Part shown: in pieces, positions 36,401-48,700 of the stretch
Numbering within the stretch: position 1 is the stretch's first letter
How the letters are laid out: every line of letters begins with the position of its first letter
Assembly (NCBI RefSeq): GCF_028769735.1
Contig: NC_088171.1
Span: forward strand, 142,683,917-142,747,916
Reading direction: 5' to 3'
Source: Zonotrichia leucophrys gambelii
Lineage: Eukaryota; Chordata; Aves; Passeriformes; Passerellidae
DNA length: 64,000 nt
The notes under the pieces: model-generated
The model's input: only the letters and a program-made list of their open reading frames with translations
Database searches by the model: none
Told to the model about the DNA's origin: nothing
Program-made: the position numbers and the translations under genes

Positions 36401-37776
36401 GTCTTTTTTTTTTTTGTCAAAACAAATGAAGTAAGCTATGGATGCATATTCATCTTAGGATATTATCATCCTCCTACATATTTTATGTAAACAAGTGAGG
36501 ATTTATCATCACAGAGTCACAAGGTGAGAACTGTGTTAGCTGATCTGTAGGAATTAGCTATTTCTAACCATCTATATGACAAATTTCCCTTCCTGTCGGT
36601 CTTCCATATCTTGTTTCTGAATGCCCTACACAACTTAGGATGAAAAATAACTGCTACAAAAATGACCATATTGTAACATACACAGCAAATGTTATTCATT
36701 TTTTTAAAGTCAATCTGTTCCCATAAAGTGGACTTTTAATTCAGAGGCCTTATCACTCATTGCCTGGAACACATATCAGCACAGCCCCTGGGTGAGCATT
36801 CCTCTGCCATTTAACTGTCTCCTCTCCTCTCCATTTCTCTGGTGCCCACTGAGGAATAAGTGCAGGTGTTTTCTAACACACATTGTATTTTTCCTTTTAC
36901 CAGTCCACACGTTACACACCTATGAGAATTTGCCACCATCCACAAGCAAGGGATAGGTCTGGTGTTTGTTGGAGAACGGGAAGAAAGCACAGAGTAAATC
37001 CAGACTTCCCTGCCCAGCCTTTCTCTCACTTTCCTGTGGAACTGAGAAAACACAGGTCCTCCACTTTGACTCATTTGACTTTAACACCTAAGCAGAGCTG
37101 AGTGCATGTCAGGGAGCTGCAGTTTATCATCTGAGGAATCGCTCTTCAGTTGGTGCCTAAGTCCTGGTCACCATGGAGTATAAAACTGTCTGGCAAAACC
37201 TGTCCTGGCCATTCAGGTGAGGTCCCTCATTATGTGCATGGAGTTGCTAGTTCAGAAAACAGATCTATAATTTAATGAATATACTACATGCCTCATCAAA
37301 CATTATAGATTCTGATTTTCTGAGGTACATCAGAAGTATTGTGTTGTCTGCATTGAGGAAAGACACTGTACTAAACTCAAAGGCAACTCAATGGTTTACA
37401 ACACCCTAACTAACACCTAGGGGCAATAACAGGACAATGACTCACGGCCCAGAGTTAGTGCTGAGGTTGTGAGTTAATATATTGAAGGACTATAAAGAGA
37501 TAAAAGCAACTGAAGATATAAAGTCAGTCATTCCAAGACAACACTTACCTTTTCTAATAGAAAGCTACTTCAAGAAAGCAATTCAGACCATCTTGATTAA
37601 GGAAGATGAAATAAATCACACTGCAGATGTTCCTCACATTCTCTTTGAAATAGTGGGAACCTATTAGCTTCAGATTCAGACAATTAGCTTCAATTAGAAA
37701 GCCAGCTTTAAGGTATTAGATCTCATGAAGAAGGATAATAAAAATAATACTGGGTTTTATTTGAAGAATATTGAAT
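33405..37776. other. Unique non-coding DNA
   Basis: No gene or transposon is recognised. It includes a 16-bp perfect palindrome with an E-box core at 34191-34206 and a T12 run near 36403-36414. The 160-codon minus-strand frame at 33319-33801 starts in unique DNA and ends inside the LTR at 32835-33404. It lacks recognisable domains and is of chance length. Confidence 0.5.
34191..34206. promoter_or_regulatory. 16-bp palindrome with CACGTG E-box core
   Basis: AGCCACACGTGTGGCT is perfectly self-complementary and centred on CACGTG, the core bound by bHLH factors of the MYC/USF type. About one 16-bp palindrome is expected by chance in a window this size, so function is only a possibility. Confidence 0.3.
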
Positions 37777-38613
37777 TTATTGTCGACATGGTAAATTTTC
37801 TGACCACACCAAGATGTGTCAAGTCACTACAGGGAAGGGATGCCATCCAGAGGGACCTAGACAGATTGGAGAGGTGGGCCTGTGTGAACATCATGAAGTT
37901 CAACACCAAGTGCAAGGTCCAGCACCTGGGTCATGGCAATCCCAAGCTGGGTGCAGAATGGACTGAGAGCAGCTCCGAGGAAAAGGGCTTGGGGGTGTTG
38001 GTCGGTGAAAAGCTCAAGAGGACTCAATATTGCACTTTGGACTGCATCAAAAGAAGTGTGCCCAGGAGATCAAGGGGGGTGATTCTGCCCCTCTACTCTG
38101 CCCTTGTGACACCCTAGAGTCCTGCATCCACCTCCTGGGCACCTATCCCAGGAAAGACATGGACTTGTTCTCAGAGGAGGGACACTAAGTTGATGATAGG
38201 ACAGGAGCACCTCTCATGACAGGACGAGAGAGTTGGGGCTGTTCATCCTGGAGAACAGAAGGCTCTGGGGAGACCTTAGAGAACCTTCCTGTACCTGATG
38301 GTAGGCCTACAAGAAGGTTGGAGAGGGACTTTTCAGAGTGTAGTGATAGGACAAGGGGGAATGGCCTTAAGCTGAAGAAGGGCAGATTTATATTGGATAT
38401 TAGGAAGCAATTCTTTATTGTGAGGGTGGTGAGGCACTGGAACAGGTTGCCCAGAGAGTTTGTGGAGGTCTCCTCTCTGGAGATATTCAAGACCAGGCTG
38501 GACGGGGCTCTGAGCAATGTGATGTCATGGAAGGTTCCCTGCCCATGCCAGGGAGTTTGGATCTTTAAGGTCCACTCCAACCCAAAACATTCAATGATTA
38601 TACAATATTCAAT
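37777..38613 (+). mobile_element. CR1 LINE, 5'-truncated, ORF2 C-terminus well preserved
   Basis: This is the longest relatively intact CR1 piece. It starts in the post-active-site part of ORF2: TCTGACCACACCAAGATGTG, then GATGCCATCCAGAGGGACCT. The frame at 37725-38117 carries the CR1 C-terminal hallmarks AIQRDLDRLERWA, MKFNTKCKVQHLGHGNPKLG, GLGVLVGEKL and CIKRSVPRRSRGVILPLYSA. The second part continues in another phase (38216-38617: [20 protein letters not shown] and [20 protein letters not shown]), so at least one frameshift or stop separates them. The 3' end is TTCAATGATTATACAATATTC, diverged from the usual terminal repeat. The endonuclease and reverse-transcriptase core are absent. The antisense frame at 38185-38673 is not a gene. 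Confidence 0.95.
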
Positions 38614-41600
38614 ATGAGGAAAGGTCAGCAACCCATTCAAGCGGAACACATGTAAGTTCAAGCAAAGTAACAATTATAACTAAAGGTAGTCCACTAAATG
38701 TATGTTTTGCTCTGTCTATGTGTCTAAAGAGGATTCTTTCAAGGTTACAGCTTAGAAACACTTTTTTAGATCACTGACCCAGAAGAGCTTTGCAATGTCT
38801 CTAAAGTAGCTGTTGCAATGTGTTACAGTACATAACTTAGGGAAACTTTAGTTCACAAATCAATGTTCAATAAAGTCAAACAACTACTTTTCTAGTTGTC
38901 ATAGTTTATTGTATCAAGGCCATACTTAATGTAGTTTTAGTCGCCGTGTCATTGATCCAATTGATTGGAATGGCTTCTCTTGAGCTCTTAATTTACACAG
39001 AATCTTTGTGGAGGAGAGGTATTCAACCTGGGCACTGGAATATAGAGAAAAGAATAATTCTAGTTAGTCAGGAAAGTGATTTGTTCAGTATTTTTTACAT
39101 CTGATTTTGATGACTCTGAGATCACATTTATGGGTTAAAACCAGTCGCAGCTTCACTGTACGTAGAAGCACTATTGGTTGTTGGACTAATATAAATAAGG
39201 TCAGGAGTAAATATTGAGTCTTATGTACAAAAAGGATTCTATTAACTGTGACTTTCCCTGCACAGGGATCCATCAGATACAGACCCTAATTGTTCTGTTC
39301 TGCTCTGATGGACCAGAGCAGCTGCAAAAGAAGCTTATCCAATTCCCTAAAGCAGGGAGGTAACTTCCGGTGTTGTTGGTTTTAACTTGCCTTATCAAGA
39401 GCTTTCTGTCAGAAATGAGACAGGCTAGGGGGTGGAAAAGTGACCTGTGGCTGTTTGGCCCTTGTATCTCCCAGGTTTATCTCAGATGTGAGCTGTGGCT
39501 GGAGTGGCAGGAGGATGTAGTAAGCCATTTATAACAAACTTGCTCTTCACTGTGTTATTTTAGACATTATAACTGTGGATTAGACAGTGAAATCAAAATC
39601 CTTAGGGCCTTTGGGGTGCTCTGGATTTCATTGAATTACTGTTGTCATCACTTCAGAAGCAGGTGAAAGCCCTAGGAAAGATCTCACAAATGGTTTTATT
39701 TCCATCAGCCCACAGATGAAGAAAAATCCTAGATGCAAGTAGGTACTACAAATAGTGTCTTATATTACTCCCAAAAAGACCACGTATTTGAACAGTCTGG
39801 CTGTGTAGAAGTGGGTATGAGCTGTAGATACTCAAAGAATCTTGTGATATCTCACCCATTTTAAGCAATCTGCAAGTTCAGCATCCTTTTTTTTTTCTCA
39901 TCTGGACTCTCTACATGCCTTGAGATGTAGGTAGCTATGGCTGGTGACCAGAAACTCTCTGGAAATGTTTGTTTTCTCTGCATTTATGACAGAGGGAGAG
40001 TAGATATCTAGTTTTAACCCTTCATTCAAAAGTGAATGATAGATTTTTATAATTCAAACTAAAGAGATGATTCTACAAGCAGACAGAAGCAGATTGTATT
40101 TTAAAAAATTTGCTTCTCATTCTCTGGTCAAAGATAGGCACAAGAAATATATTTTAGCCCAAGGCTATAAAACACTTCATGAAAATTTTAGATAACTTTA
40201 AAAATATGTAAGGCAGAATATTAGAAAACCCAAAATTTCTCACAGCACTGTTGATAATGAAAAAAATTATTTCTTTTTAGATTTTGAGTTTAGTACCTTG
40301 GCTAAATTCCCTGCAACAACTTGTGGGCCCAGGCCTAACTTAGGCAGAATTCAAAGATCACTTAGACTTAACTCTTGGTCTGTAAGACTTTTTAATAACT
40401 TAAAAATCTTCTCAATAGCAGTAGAAGGTTTTAAAGGCAAAAGCTATAACAAAAGCTGTATCCTCTAGGGATGGCCCAGTGCTTACAGGGCAAATTTGTT
40501 GCAGGTACCAAACAAACATGAAATTAAATCAACTGCATGTGTTAATTACTTGGCTAGCTCAGTGAATGTCCTGGGAACAGTGAGAGAAAGGAAACTGGGA
40601 AAGAGACAACATATTCTCCTTTCATATAATTAATAAACCAACAGGAAAAATAGAAACATATGAAGACTATTTTCTGCCTAGACAATTTGTGAAGTTTTTC
40701 TACTGCTTATGGAAGTTTTGGGGGGTGACACAGGACATACAGCATCCACTGAGGCCCCTACTCCTCATGGTGTGCTGAGCACAAGGTTAAGAGCATTACA
40801 GAATAGCTTGAACAATGGGCTTCTCCCTAAAATACATCAGCCATTACTCACTGGCAGTCAGAAGCTTCTACTTTGTGCTCTAGAATGTTCCCTGTTTTGG
40901 TTCTCATACCTTTGTGATACCAAGCTACCAGGAATGAGAGGGATCAAACAATAAAGTTCTGAAATCCCTCAAGGCGTACTACTTCAGGGCATACTTTTCC
41001 TGGAGAGGAAAAAAGTAGAGAAAATCTTGGGAGGTTGATTTGGCTGCCTTTCTGAAGGCAAGTCAGCTGCCAGACTTTCACTGTTACTCAACTGATATTT
41101 CAGCAAGGATTATATTTATTGTGAGTATGTGAAGCAGATGAAGGCAATGACTCTTGCACTAGATTGGCTCAGAACAGAAAAAGAAGGTCTTTTCATTCAG
41201 ATAGCTCTGAAACACAAGGCTGTTGTTAGCAGCATTTTTTTGAATATGCAATTTTTAAATTATTTGTTTCTTCATTAAAGAAATCCAAGGGCCAATACAG
41301 CCAGGAAGACAATGGACACAATGAACACATATGTGGAAGAATGTTATAAGAAAGAAAAACCACAATACTAGAAAGATGTTTGTTGAACATTTTCCTTCAC
41401 AGGTTTTGGAGGGCCAGCAAAGCAAAACATTGAAGATTTACGCAAGCGAAGGCCAGACTTTCCTTAGTCCTTTAGTTCTGGTCAACTGGATTCTCAACTC
41501 GACATTCATGTTTATTCTATGGTTTTATCTAAACAGTAAAATCATAGAATATAGAGTCTAAGCTTTTCATGGCAGAGACTGACTTTGCTTTATATAGCAA

Positions 41601-44529
41601 CTACCAAATTAGATATTATTGCAAGAGCAATAGTAGTTTTGACATAGCACGTGCCAATTTGCTTTCCCAAAATCATGTCATTTTTAGAAGTTCTATACAA
41701 GTTCAAAACAAATTCTAGCAGATGTTTTAATTCATTCCAGATTTTGACCCTTTAGGGTTTACTCTAATAATATTTTCTAGTTTTATGTGATAATTTCAAG
41801 ACCAACAAATTGAGTTTCTTTCACTTTATTTTATGACTGACAACTATGATTCTTACTGCATTTACAAGACTCCAGGAGCTACTCTCTTCAGCAAAATGCC
41901 AACATATCATCATGAAACAGCAAACACTGGTAATTATGTGTTGGGAAAGCAGAAGATGACAATTCCTCACCTTCAAATGACTATATATAAATGTACATTG
42001 CAAAGAGGAAGTGTTAACTGCTTCTAAATACCAAGATGAGTTCAATGCTGTGATTTTGTGTCAGCCTTAAAGGAAACATCCACTCACTACTCTATATAAC
42101 ATTTAATCAAGTACAAATGGTTTCATGCTAGTCCTTCTTCCTCGTTCTCTGTCTCTTTCCTTTATGCCTTGGGGATACTTCCCCTCCTCTGCAAGAATAT
42201 TAAAGTAAATATATATTCTCAGATTTCAGAGAGCAGTAATTACAGAATAGAGAGATCAAATTTCCACAGCTTGTAATTTTCATTACTTCATCCCTTGCTC
42301 AGTGATGTGAGTAGACAAGCTCCAAGAAACAGCTGAATCCTGGTGTGGAGGACTGATGTTACCATGAGAAGAAGAGGGGGATTAAGTGGGGTGTAAAGGG
42401 CTTGAGAACAGATTCAAATGCACAGAAGAGGTGGGGAGAGGCAGAAGGAATGATACTGCAGAGAGGGGAATTTTTGACATAAACCCACAGAATTAACTTA
42501 TCTTTTGATCACCAGGCCCTTAAGAACCTCAGTTAAAGCGGCTGTAGGAGAGAAAATTGGTGGTGAAATAGCCCCCTCCCTTAGCCCATTTGAGATGGTG
42601 TCGGGTGTCCTGTTCTCCTGTTCCCAAATGTGACAGTGTTATTTCTCAGACAGAAATCTCAGAACTGGGATCAGCAGAATTTTACATACATGCATTTGAA
42701 AATGAACAGAAATAAAAAGTCAATAGTCATCCATCTGTATGCTCCTGAAAACCCAGAGCTCTCACTCTTCCTTTTGAACTCAGCAGGGTTAGAATCTCCA
42801 AGTATTTCCATGTGGTCATCTCCAAGGATCAGATGGGATTAGATGGTGAGGAGACATTTAAACCCTTTGTTCCTTCATTCCCATTGACACTGTCTGTGGA
42901 GAGGAGTGATCCCATTAGATCTCTGCTTGCTTCAAGGTGTTCCCTACTTCCTCTCTGAAAGTGGGAGGACAATGCACACAGGAGAATTACTGTAGGAGGA
43001 TGAGCCTAATTATGAACATAGTCCTCTGTGGCCTCAATCTTCCAATCTTCCCCACTCATTTGGTCATCCAAAAATCAATGCACCACACTGCATTTAAACT
43101 CCCAGAGACACCGAAGAGAAAGACAACAGTTTTGAAGTTTCTCATCAAAATAAGTACAAAATATAACTCAGCCTAGATGAAAATTCTCCGTATGAATTTA
43201 TATTGGATTTAGAACTGTCTGAGAGTCTTCAGTTCTAGACCTCAAAGTCCCTCATCACCAGGTACTGACAAGCAAAGGAAAATGTAGAACAAAAAAACCC
43301 AAACATCTTATATTGCATCTTGATAAGTGTTTTAGTGTAGAGAAACCCAGTGTTTGGACAAGAGAGTCTTTCAGAAGTCAAGGTGCCCTCCTGATGGAGG
43401 GCTTGAAAAACAAGGTATAATCTGCTGGAGTCCCTTGTAGGGCTACAAGACACTCATCTGGAATTTGTAATGAGCAGAGCTCACCTCCAGGAAATTCCAC
43501 TCCACAAATCACCAGTGGGCCCCACAGCACCACTGATGGCCTCAAACTTCCTTGTTCCATCTTCTCTATTACTCCCCATAATGGAGGCTTCCTTCCCTTC
43601 ATGTTGACTTGAGTTTGTTAGCTGGTGTGTTGGCTGGTCTGGCTGAGGCAGTTTTTGTCCCTGATCTACATTCATACATGATAAGCAGGATGGAATTTGT
43701 CAGCATATCAGCTGGAGTTTGCAATTATAATTGTCACTCTCTCCAGGTCCAGTCTTGCTGTTAAAAACTATTCAGAGTTCACAGATAGAGAAAAAACCCA
43801 CAACCCTTTTCTATATTCCTTAGTCATAGAAAATCCCTGACCTCAGTTGCCCACATTGTCTTCTGTTTAAGATCTTGGCCCATCAGTAATCAGTTGCCCA
43901 CATTGTCTTCTGTTTAAGATCTTGGCCCATCAGTAATGAGTGTTCATGTGTGTATTTACAGTCACAGGTAAAGCTGACATCCATTGTGTCATGCAGGACT
44001 GTCAGATCTGATGAGGGGCACACAAAGATCCATTTGACTTACACTGCTGGGAAGGTGAAAGGTGTCGTCTGAATTCTCGTGTAAGACAGGAAGCTGGTTT
44101 GTAAGTTGTAGACAGCTCATGGTACTGAGCTGCTCTGGACATCTGACACTTTAAAGATCCTTGTACTTAGGAGCCCTGTAGCAGAACACCATCCTGCACC
44201 TCACTGGAAGCTCCTACATGAGCCCATGTGGCAGACACTGTGTGTCTCTGGATGCAGTTTAGCTCCTGCCCTGATACATCTTATCACCTCTTCAATCAAA
44301 CTGGTGTCTCTAGCAGTTACCTGGGGACTTGGATACAGAAAGAAACCTTTTTGAAATTTAAAAAGATTGACAGAACTAAGAGTCACACTGACATGAAAGC
44401 AGCAAAGGCTGGATTGAGCAGGGGAGGGCAGGATGGGGCAGGAATACCTGAGCTGGTATTCCCAGCTCCAGTACTGGGATGTCACACCATGGTGTCAGAT
44501 TCTAGCAGGCTTGTCCTGGATAATAACTT
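38614..44529. other. Unique A+T-rich non-coding DNA
   Basis: No gene or transposon is recognised over about 5.9 kb. The one structured feature is the 47-bp tandem duplication at 43844-43937. Open frames are short and lack recognisable domains. The 133-codon frame at 44228-44629 runs into the CR1 copy at 44530. Confidence 0.5.
43844..43937. repeat. Perfect 47-bp tandem duplication
   Basis: Two identical adjacent 47-bp units, 43844-43890 and 43891-43937, each beginning CAGTTGCCCACATTGTCTTC and ending CCCATCAGTAAT. No mismatch separates them, which points to a recent duplication, a polymorphic locus or an assembly artefact. Confidence 0.95.
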
Positions 44530-44845
44530 CCACTCTATAAGAAAGACGGGGGCAAACTTTTCAGCAGGGCCTGTTGTGACAGGACAAGGGACAATGGTTT
44601 TAAACAAAAGGAGGGATGTTTTAGGTTAGTTATAAAGAAGTTTTACACAATGAGGATGGTAAAACACAGGCACAGGTTGCCAGAGATGTGGTAGGTGCCC
44701 TATACTTGGAAATATTCAAGGTCGGATTGGACAAAGCTCTCAGCAGCCTGATCTGTGAGAGATGTCCCTCTGCACATGGTAGGAGGGGTAGACTACATGA
44801 TCTAAAATGCTCCCTTCCAACCCAAGCCATTGTAAGATTTAGCTT
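44530..44845 (+). mobile_element. CR1 LINE 3' fragment
   Basis: It matches the CR1 3' region in order: TAAGAAAGACGGGGGCAAAC, TTTTCAGCAGGGCCTGTTGT, GACAGGACAAGGGACAATGG, ACACAGGCACAGGTTGCC, GTGGTAGGTGCCC, GATCTGTGAGAGATGTCCCT and CTCCCTTCCAACCCAAGCCA. The terminal repeat is eroded (TTGTAAGATT). It is short, with no open frame. It lies about 335 bp to the left of the CpG island, so it inserted in the flank of that island. Confidence 0.88.
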
Positions 44846-45179
44846 ATGAGAGAAATAGGGGGAGTGGTTGTGGATGAATGTTCTAGGCTGTGATTTTTCC
44901 AGTATTTTACTTAAATGCATCAACCTGCCTTGACTTTCATCTTCACAACTGTAAACTCTAACTGATTTGGGAGGATCGCTAGCTTTGAAAAGGAGAGACA
45001 AATTGGGTACTGCAGTGGCATCACTTAAAGAGCTTTTAAAATTCTTACAAATCTTTACAAATCAAGTCTTTGCCTATCCTTTCCAAAGAGAGGGAGAGGA
45101 GGAAAAAGAAACAGAAAAGGAACCTAAGCAGGAAAGCTTGACTGGAGGGAAGCTGGGCAGGAGGGTTAAGGAGGCACCA
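44846..45179. other. Purine-rich flank between CR1 and the CpG island
   Basis: No repeat is recognised. The right half (45085-45170) is strongly purine-rich (AGAGAGGGAGAGGAGGAAAA and similar). If the island is a promoter, this is its proximal flank. Confidence 0.4.
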
Positions 45180-45442
45180 AGACGCCCGGGAGCTGAGGGC
45201 GCCGCCTCTCCACCTGCCTGTCCGGGATGCTGCGGGGGACAGCGGGGACAGTCACCGCAGCCTCCATCGGCTGAGGGGCTCCTGTGGCGGCCCCGGGCAG
45301 GGCCAGGGCCGGGGCCGTGGCGGGTCGGGGGAAGGCCGCTGGATGGCAGCATGGCCCCGCCGGGGACCGCGGCCTGCCCGGCCCCGCCCGCAGCGCCCCG
45401 CACGGAGGGCCGCAGGAGGAGGGGTGTGCGCGGCGCGGCCTA
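45180..45442. promoter_or_regulatory. CpG island, candidate promoter or first exon
   Basis: About 260 bp of very high G+C content holds roughly 30 CpGs by eye, far denser than anything else in the window. GC-box-like motifs include GCCCCGCCCG at 45381-45390 and GGCGGCCCCGGG around 45286-45297. No TATA box is seen. Frames are open on both strands, as expected of GC-rich DNA, so they do not set a direction. One frame starts at 45343 (ATGGCAGC, G at +4) and is rich in R, P and A before running into the pyrimidine tract at 45511. No strong splice donor (GTAAGT or GTGAGT) was found close by on the plus strand. This could be a promoter or first exon of an unidentified gene or lncRNA, an orphan island, or a GC-rich repeat remnant. 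The gene is not recognised. Confidence 0.55.
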
Positions 45443-45510
45443 AGTTAGTGCTTTCCTTCACCAGAGTCCTCCTTAAAAGCAGGATGAAAAGAAAAGAAAA
45501 TTGCTTTAGG

Positions 45511-45557
45511 TTTCTTTTTTTACTTTCTTTCTTTCTTTTTTTTTTTTCTTTTTTTTT
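45511..45557. repeat. Pyrimidine-rich tract, (CTTT)n and T runs
   Basis: TTTCTTTTTT, then CTTTCTTTCTTTC and T runs, immediately right of the CpG island. It could serve as a polypyrimidine tract, but no clear branch point and acceptor AG pairing was established. Confidence 0.75.
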
Positions 45558-45674
45558 GAGTACTCAGTGGTAAGTACTGTGATACGACAGAGGCGGCGTT
45601 TAGCAGATCTTTGGTCACTGCATCCCCAAAGCATCCCCAGAGTCTCCTGTGGCCACTTCCCCATAATTCACAGC

Positions 45675-45713
45675 CCCTGACCAGGCTCCCTGACCAGGCT
45701 CCCTGACCAGGCT
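45675..45713. repeat. 13-bp unit in three tandem copies
   Basis: CCCTGACCAGGCT repeats perfectly three times (45675-45687, 45688-45700, 45701-45713). It is a small minisatellite-like expansion with no recognised function. Confidence 0.93.
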
Positions 45714-48700
45714 CTGTGTGTGAGGGATCCTGACACACCCACCCTTCAGGCACGAGAAAATATGCATTTTCTCCCAAACAATGCTATGAGGATATTTTCT
45801 AACATAAACAACTATATGATTCTATGGAGCAGAGAGCCAGGGATGCTAAAGAAACATGTCCTGCTTGTAGAAACCCAGCAGGCCCAAGTCTGCTTCTTAT
45901 GCTTGGGGCAAGAGAGAAAAAAGAGGACAGACAGGCCTTTCTTTAACCTTTCCCCTTCCCCTTGCCCCTAGGCAGCCTGGGGCTGTCCTGATCTCAGAGC
46001 AGCTTTGAGAGATTAGCCAGAGGACTCCGAGCTGCAGTTGCAGCTTCCTCCACCTCCAGCCTTCCTCTAGGCTTTCCCAGCCAAACTGGGGCAAAACTAT
46101 CCAACATCAGCTCTGTTCTGGGTCACTTTGTTCCCTGCAAGGGAGCACTGTTCTAGGCTGGACCTGCACTGGGACATGTTTGCTGCACTTCATCCCCTTC
46201 TTCTGTCACTGACAAATTCTGGTCACCACGCAACTCAACGTACCATCCCAGACCAAACAGCAAACCTGTTTTGCTTCAGGGAGAGACCAGCAGCCAGCAG
46301 AACTTGGATATATTTTGTCCTGACCCTGCCCTTTAGCAGGGCAATTAGCATTGAGAGGGCCAGCTTGTTTTCTTCCTCACCCGTGCCCTTGCCACACCAT
46401 TTCTTGAGCTGTTTCTGTCCCCTCAGCAAGGTCACCTTATGTTGCCAAAGCTGCATAAAGGGGCCTTAGTGCAGTTTGAAAGTCAATCCAAATTATCCTG
46501 TAATTACCACTTGTGCTTATAACAACATGAAGGAATGAACTCCTTTGCCCCTGGGCAGTAGTCCAGCCTACCCTTGCTTCCTCATCTGCTCCCACCTTCC
46601 CGTCTGTCAGAAGTGGCTGCCAAAAGCAGGATCACACAGGAGCCATCCCGAATTCCCCCCTTGGACTCTGGGAGCTGGGGGAATGTGTCTTGCAGCAGCT
46701 GCTTATATCCATGGGCACTAAACTTAATTAACTGCAGTCTCAGAGGGCAGAAGCTGGAGGAATGGACCACCCTATTCCCTGCTGTGTCGATACCTCCCCA
46801 TGGTCAAATCATCTGATTTTATGGTTCCCTTTTCACTTCTTGCACAGACAGATGACCCATGACAGTGCTGAATGAGGAAATGACCGCATGAATTCCTCTG
46901 TCTTGCATCATGCAGGTCAGATCTGATAGCCAGAGCCACCCCTCTGGCCTTAAATTTGCAGAGGCTTCGTTAAAAGAGCTCTGAGGCCCTTGTACACCTT
47001 AGCATTGGTCACTTGGCTTGTGCCTACTGCCTCTCTCCTACTGCCAGGAGAGATGGAGTTGACAAAATTGACCTCATATTCACCCGAATAAAATGGGATT
47101 AGTAACAGTACAGATGGAAAAGGCTGTCATAGCCATCATCTCCAGCAAATGAATGCAGACCTCATCTTGGAGGCAGAAGGCAGTGCTATCTGCTGTCAAA
47201 TCACAGGGACCCACTGAAGAGTGAATGACTGACCTGAGTGGGAAAAAGGAAATAAATCCCTGCAGCACATGCACTCAAGGACCGGGGCTGCATTGCTGAG
47301 ATGGGGCTGACTGGGTAGTACACAAACACCACCCAGGTCCCAAAGCAGGAGGGAGGCTGGGGGATAGAGGGGCTGTGCTGTAAATGCAGGAGGCACAGGA
47401 GGAGGTGCCAGGAATGAGCAGTATCTGGAGGAGGAGGAGGATTTGGCTGTGTGAATCTCACTTTTGGCACATGAGTCTTGGCAGGTCTTGTGGGGGAGCT
47501 GAATGCTGCCTGTGTATGACATATCTGAGGACAGTCCTTGGCTCTAGGGAAAATCTTCCAGGGTGTGGTTCAAACACTTTTCTCCTGTAAAAATGCAAAA
47601 GCACTCAATATAGCTTTATCTGGATGCTCTGCAGTATCTTTTGCCTCAAAATGCCAGAAATACCCTTGAGGGATAATGAAAACTGAAAGGATAATATTGC
47701 AGCTTTTTCAAAAGTACCAGCCAAGCTACAGTTTAGAGTGGCAGCTAAAATCTACACACAGCCAGCAGTGTAGGGTGCCTGTGTGCTTGTTCTATAAAAT
47801 AGCTATAAGATCATGGAAGAGTGAACAAACAAACAGAGGGAGCATGTTAGACTCCAGGTCTGCAAGCTCCAACAGGTTCCCAGCCCAGTGAGACAGCTTG
47901 CTGAACAAGGGATATTCAAAGTTTCAGCCTTCTCAGTACCCTTCTTGTAGTTGTTTCAAATGAAAGGCTTGCAGTGATTTTTAAGCTGTGAGAAATTTAC
48001 TTTTTGGGGAGGATCCCTCTCCCTCTTCCCTGACCCTGCATGGCTGTATAAAGTGACAGGCTCAGCATTAGGAGGGCCCTTTCTATTCTGTGGCTCTGTT
48101 CCACTCATGCCAACTATGTTGGTTGCATTAAAAATAGCTCTCCATGAAAACTGTAATAGGTTACACTTGACATCTAGATCCCCATGTTTCCTTGCCATCA
48201 AAATTTCTAAAGTTTTAGATGCTGCCAGGTGGATGAGGGTGAGCAGAGGATGTGTGCTGCCACCTGTGAATTGGATCCTAGGTGGAATCCAGGCATGTGC
48301 ATCCTTAGGTGGTTGTGAGACAGGGCTATTTGCCAAGGGGTCAAATGCTTGAGCATTACAGAAAACAGTGACAAAGATGCCATATGATCTTCAGTTATTT
48401 ATGTTTTCTATGATTCTCTATTCTTTATGATAGCTTGCAAGATAAAGATTTTCTGATGTTTCCAGTGGCATTAGCGGAGCAAGGGGATAAATGATGATTT
48501 AGAATGGAAACCAGACAAAAATCCAGTGCTATTTTTTTCATTGTTGTTGTTGTTTTTTCTTTTTGTCCTATTTGGAAGAGAAACAAAAAACAAATTAGTG
48601 GCGTCAAAAATAACTGCATCCTCTTGGAACCTCAGCTCAACATACTGAGTCAAATTCCCCCAGGTATAATACATTAAAGTACATCCTGATTTGCTTATCA

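Noticed and set aside
38185..38673. 162-codon minus-strand frame
   Set aside because: It is antisense to a CR1 copy whose plus-strand C-terminal motifs are unmistakable.
44967..45443. 158-codon plus-strand frame running into the CpG island
   Set aside because: Its right half is open only because the DNA is GC-rich; the other frames are open there too. The left half lies in A+T-rich and purine-rich DNA with no recognisable motif.
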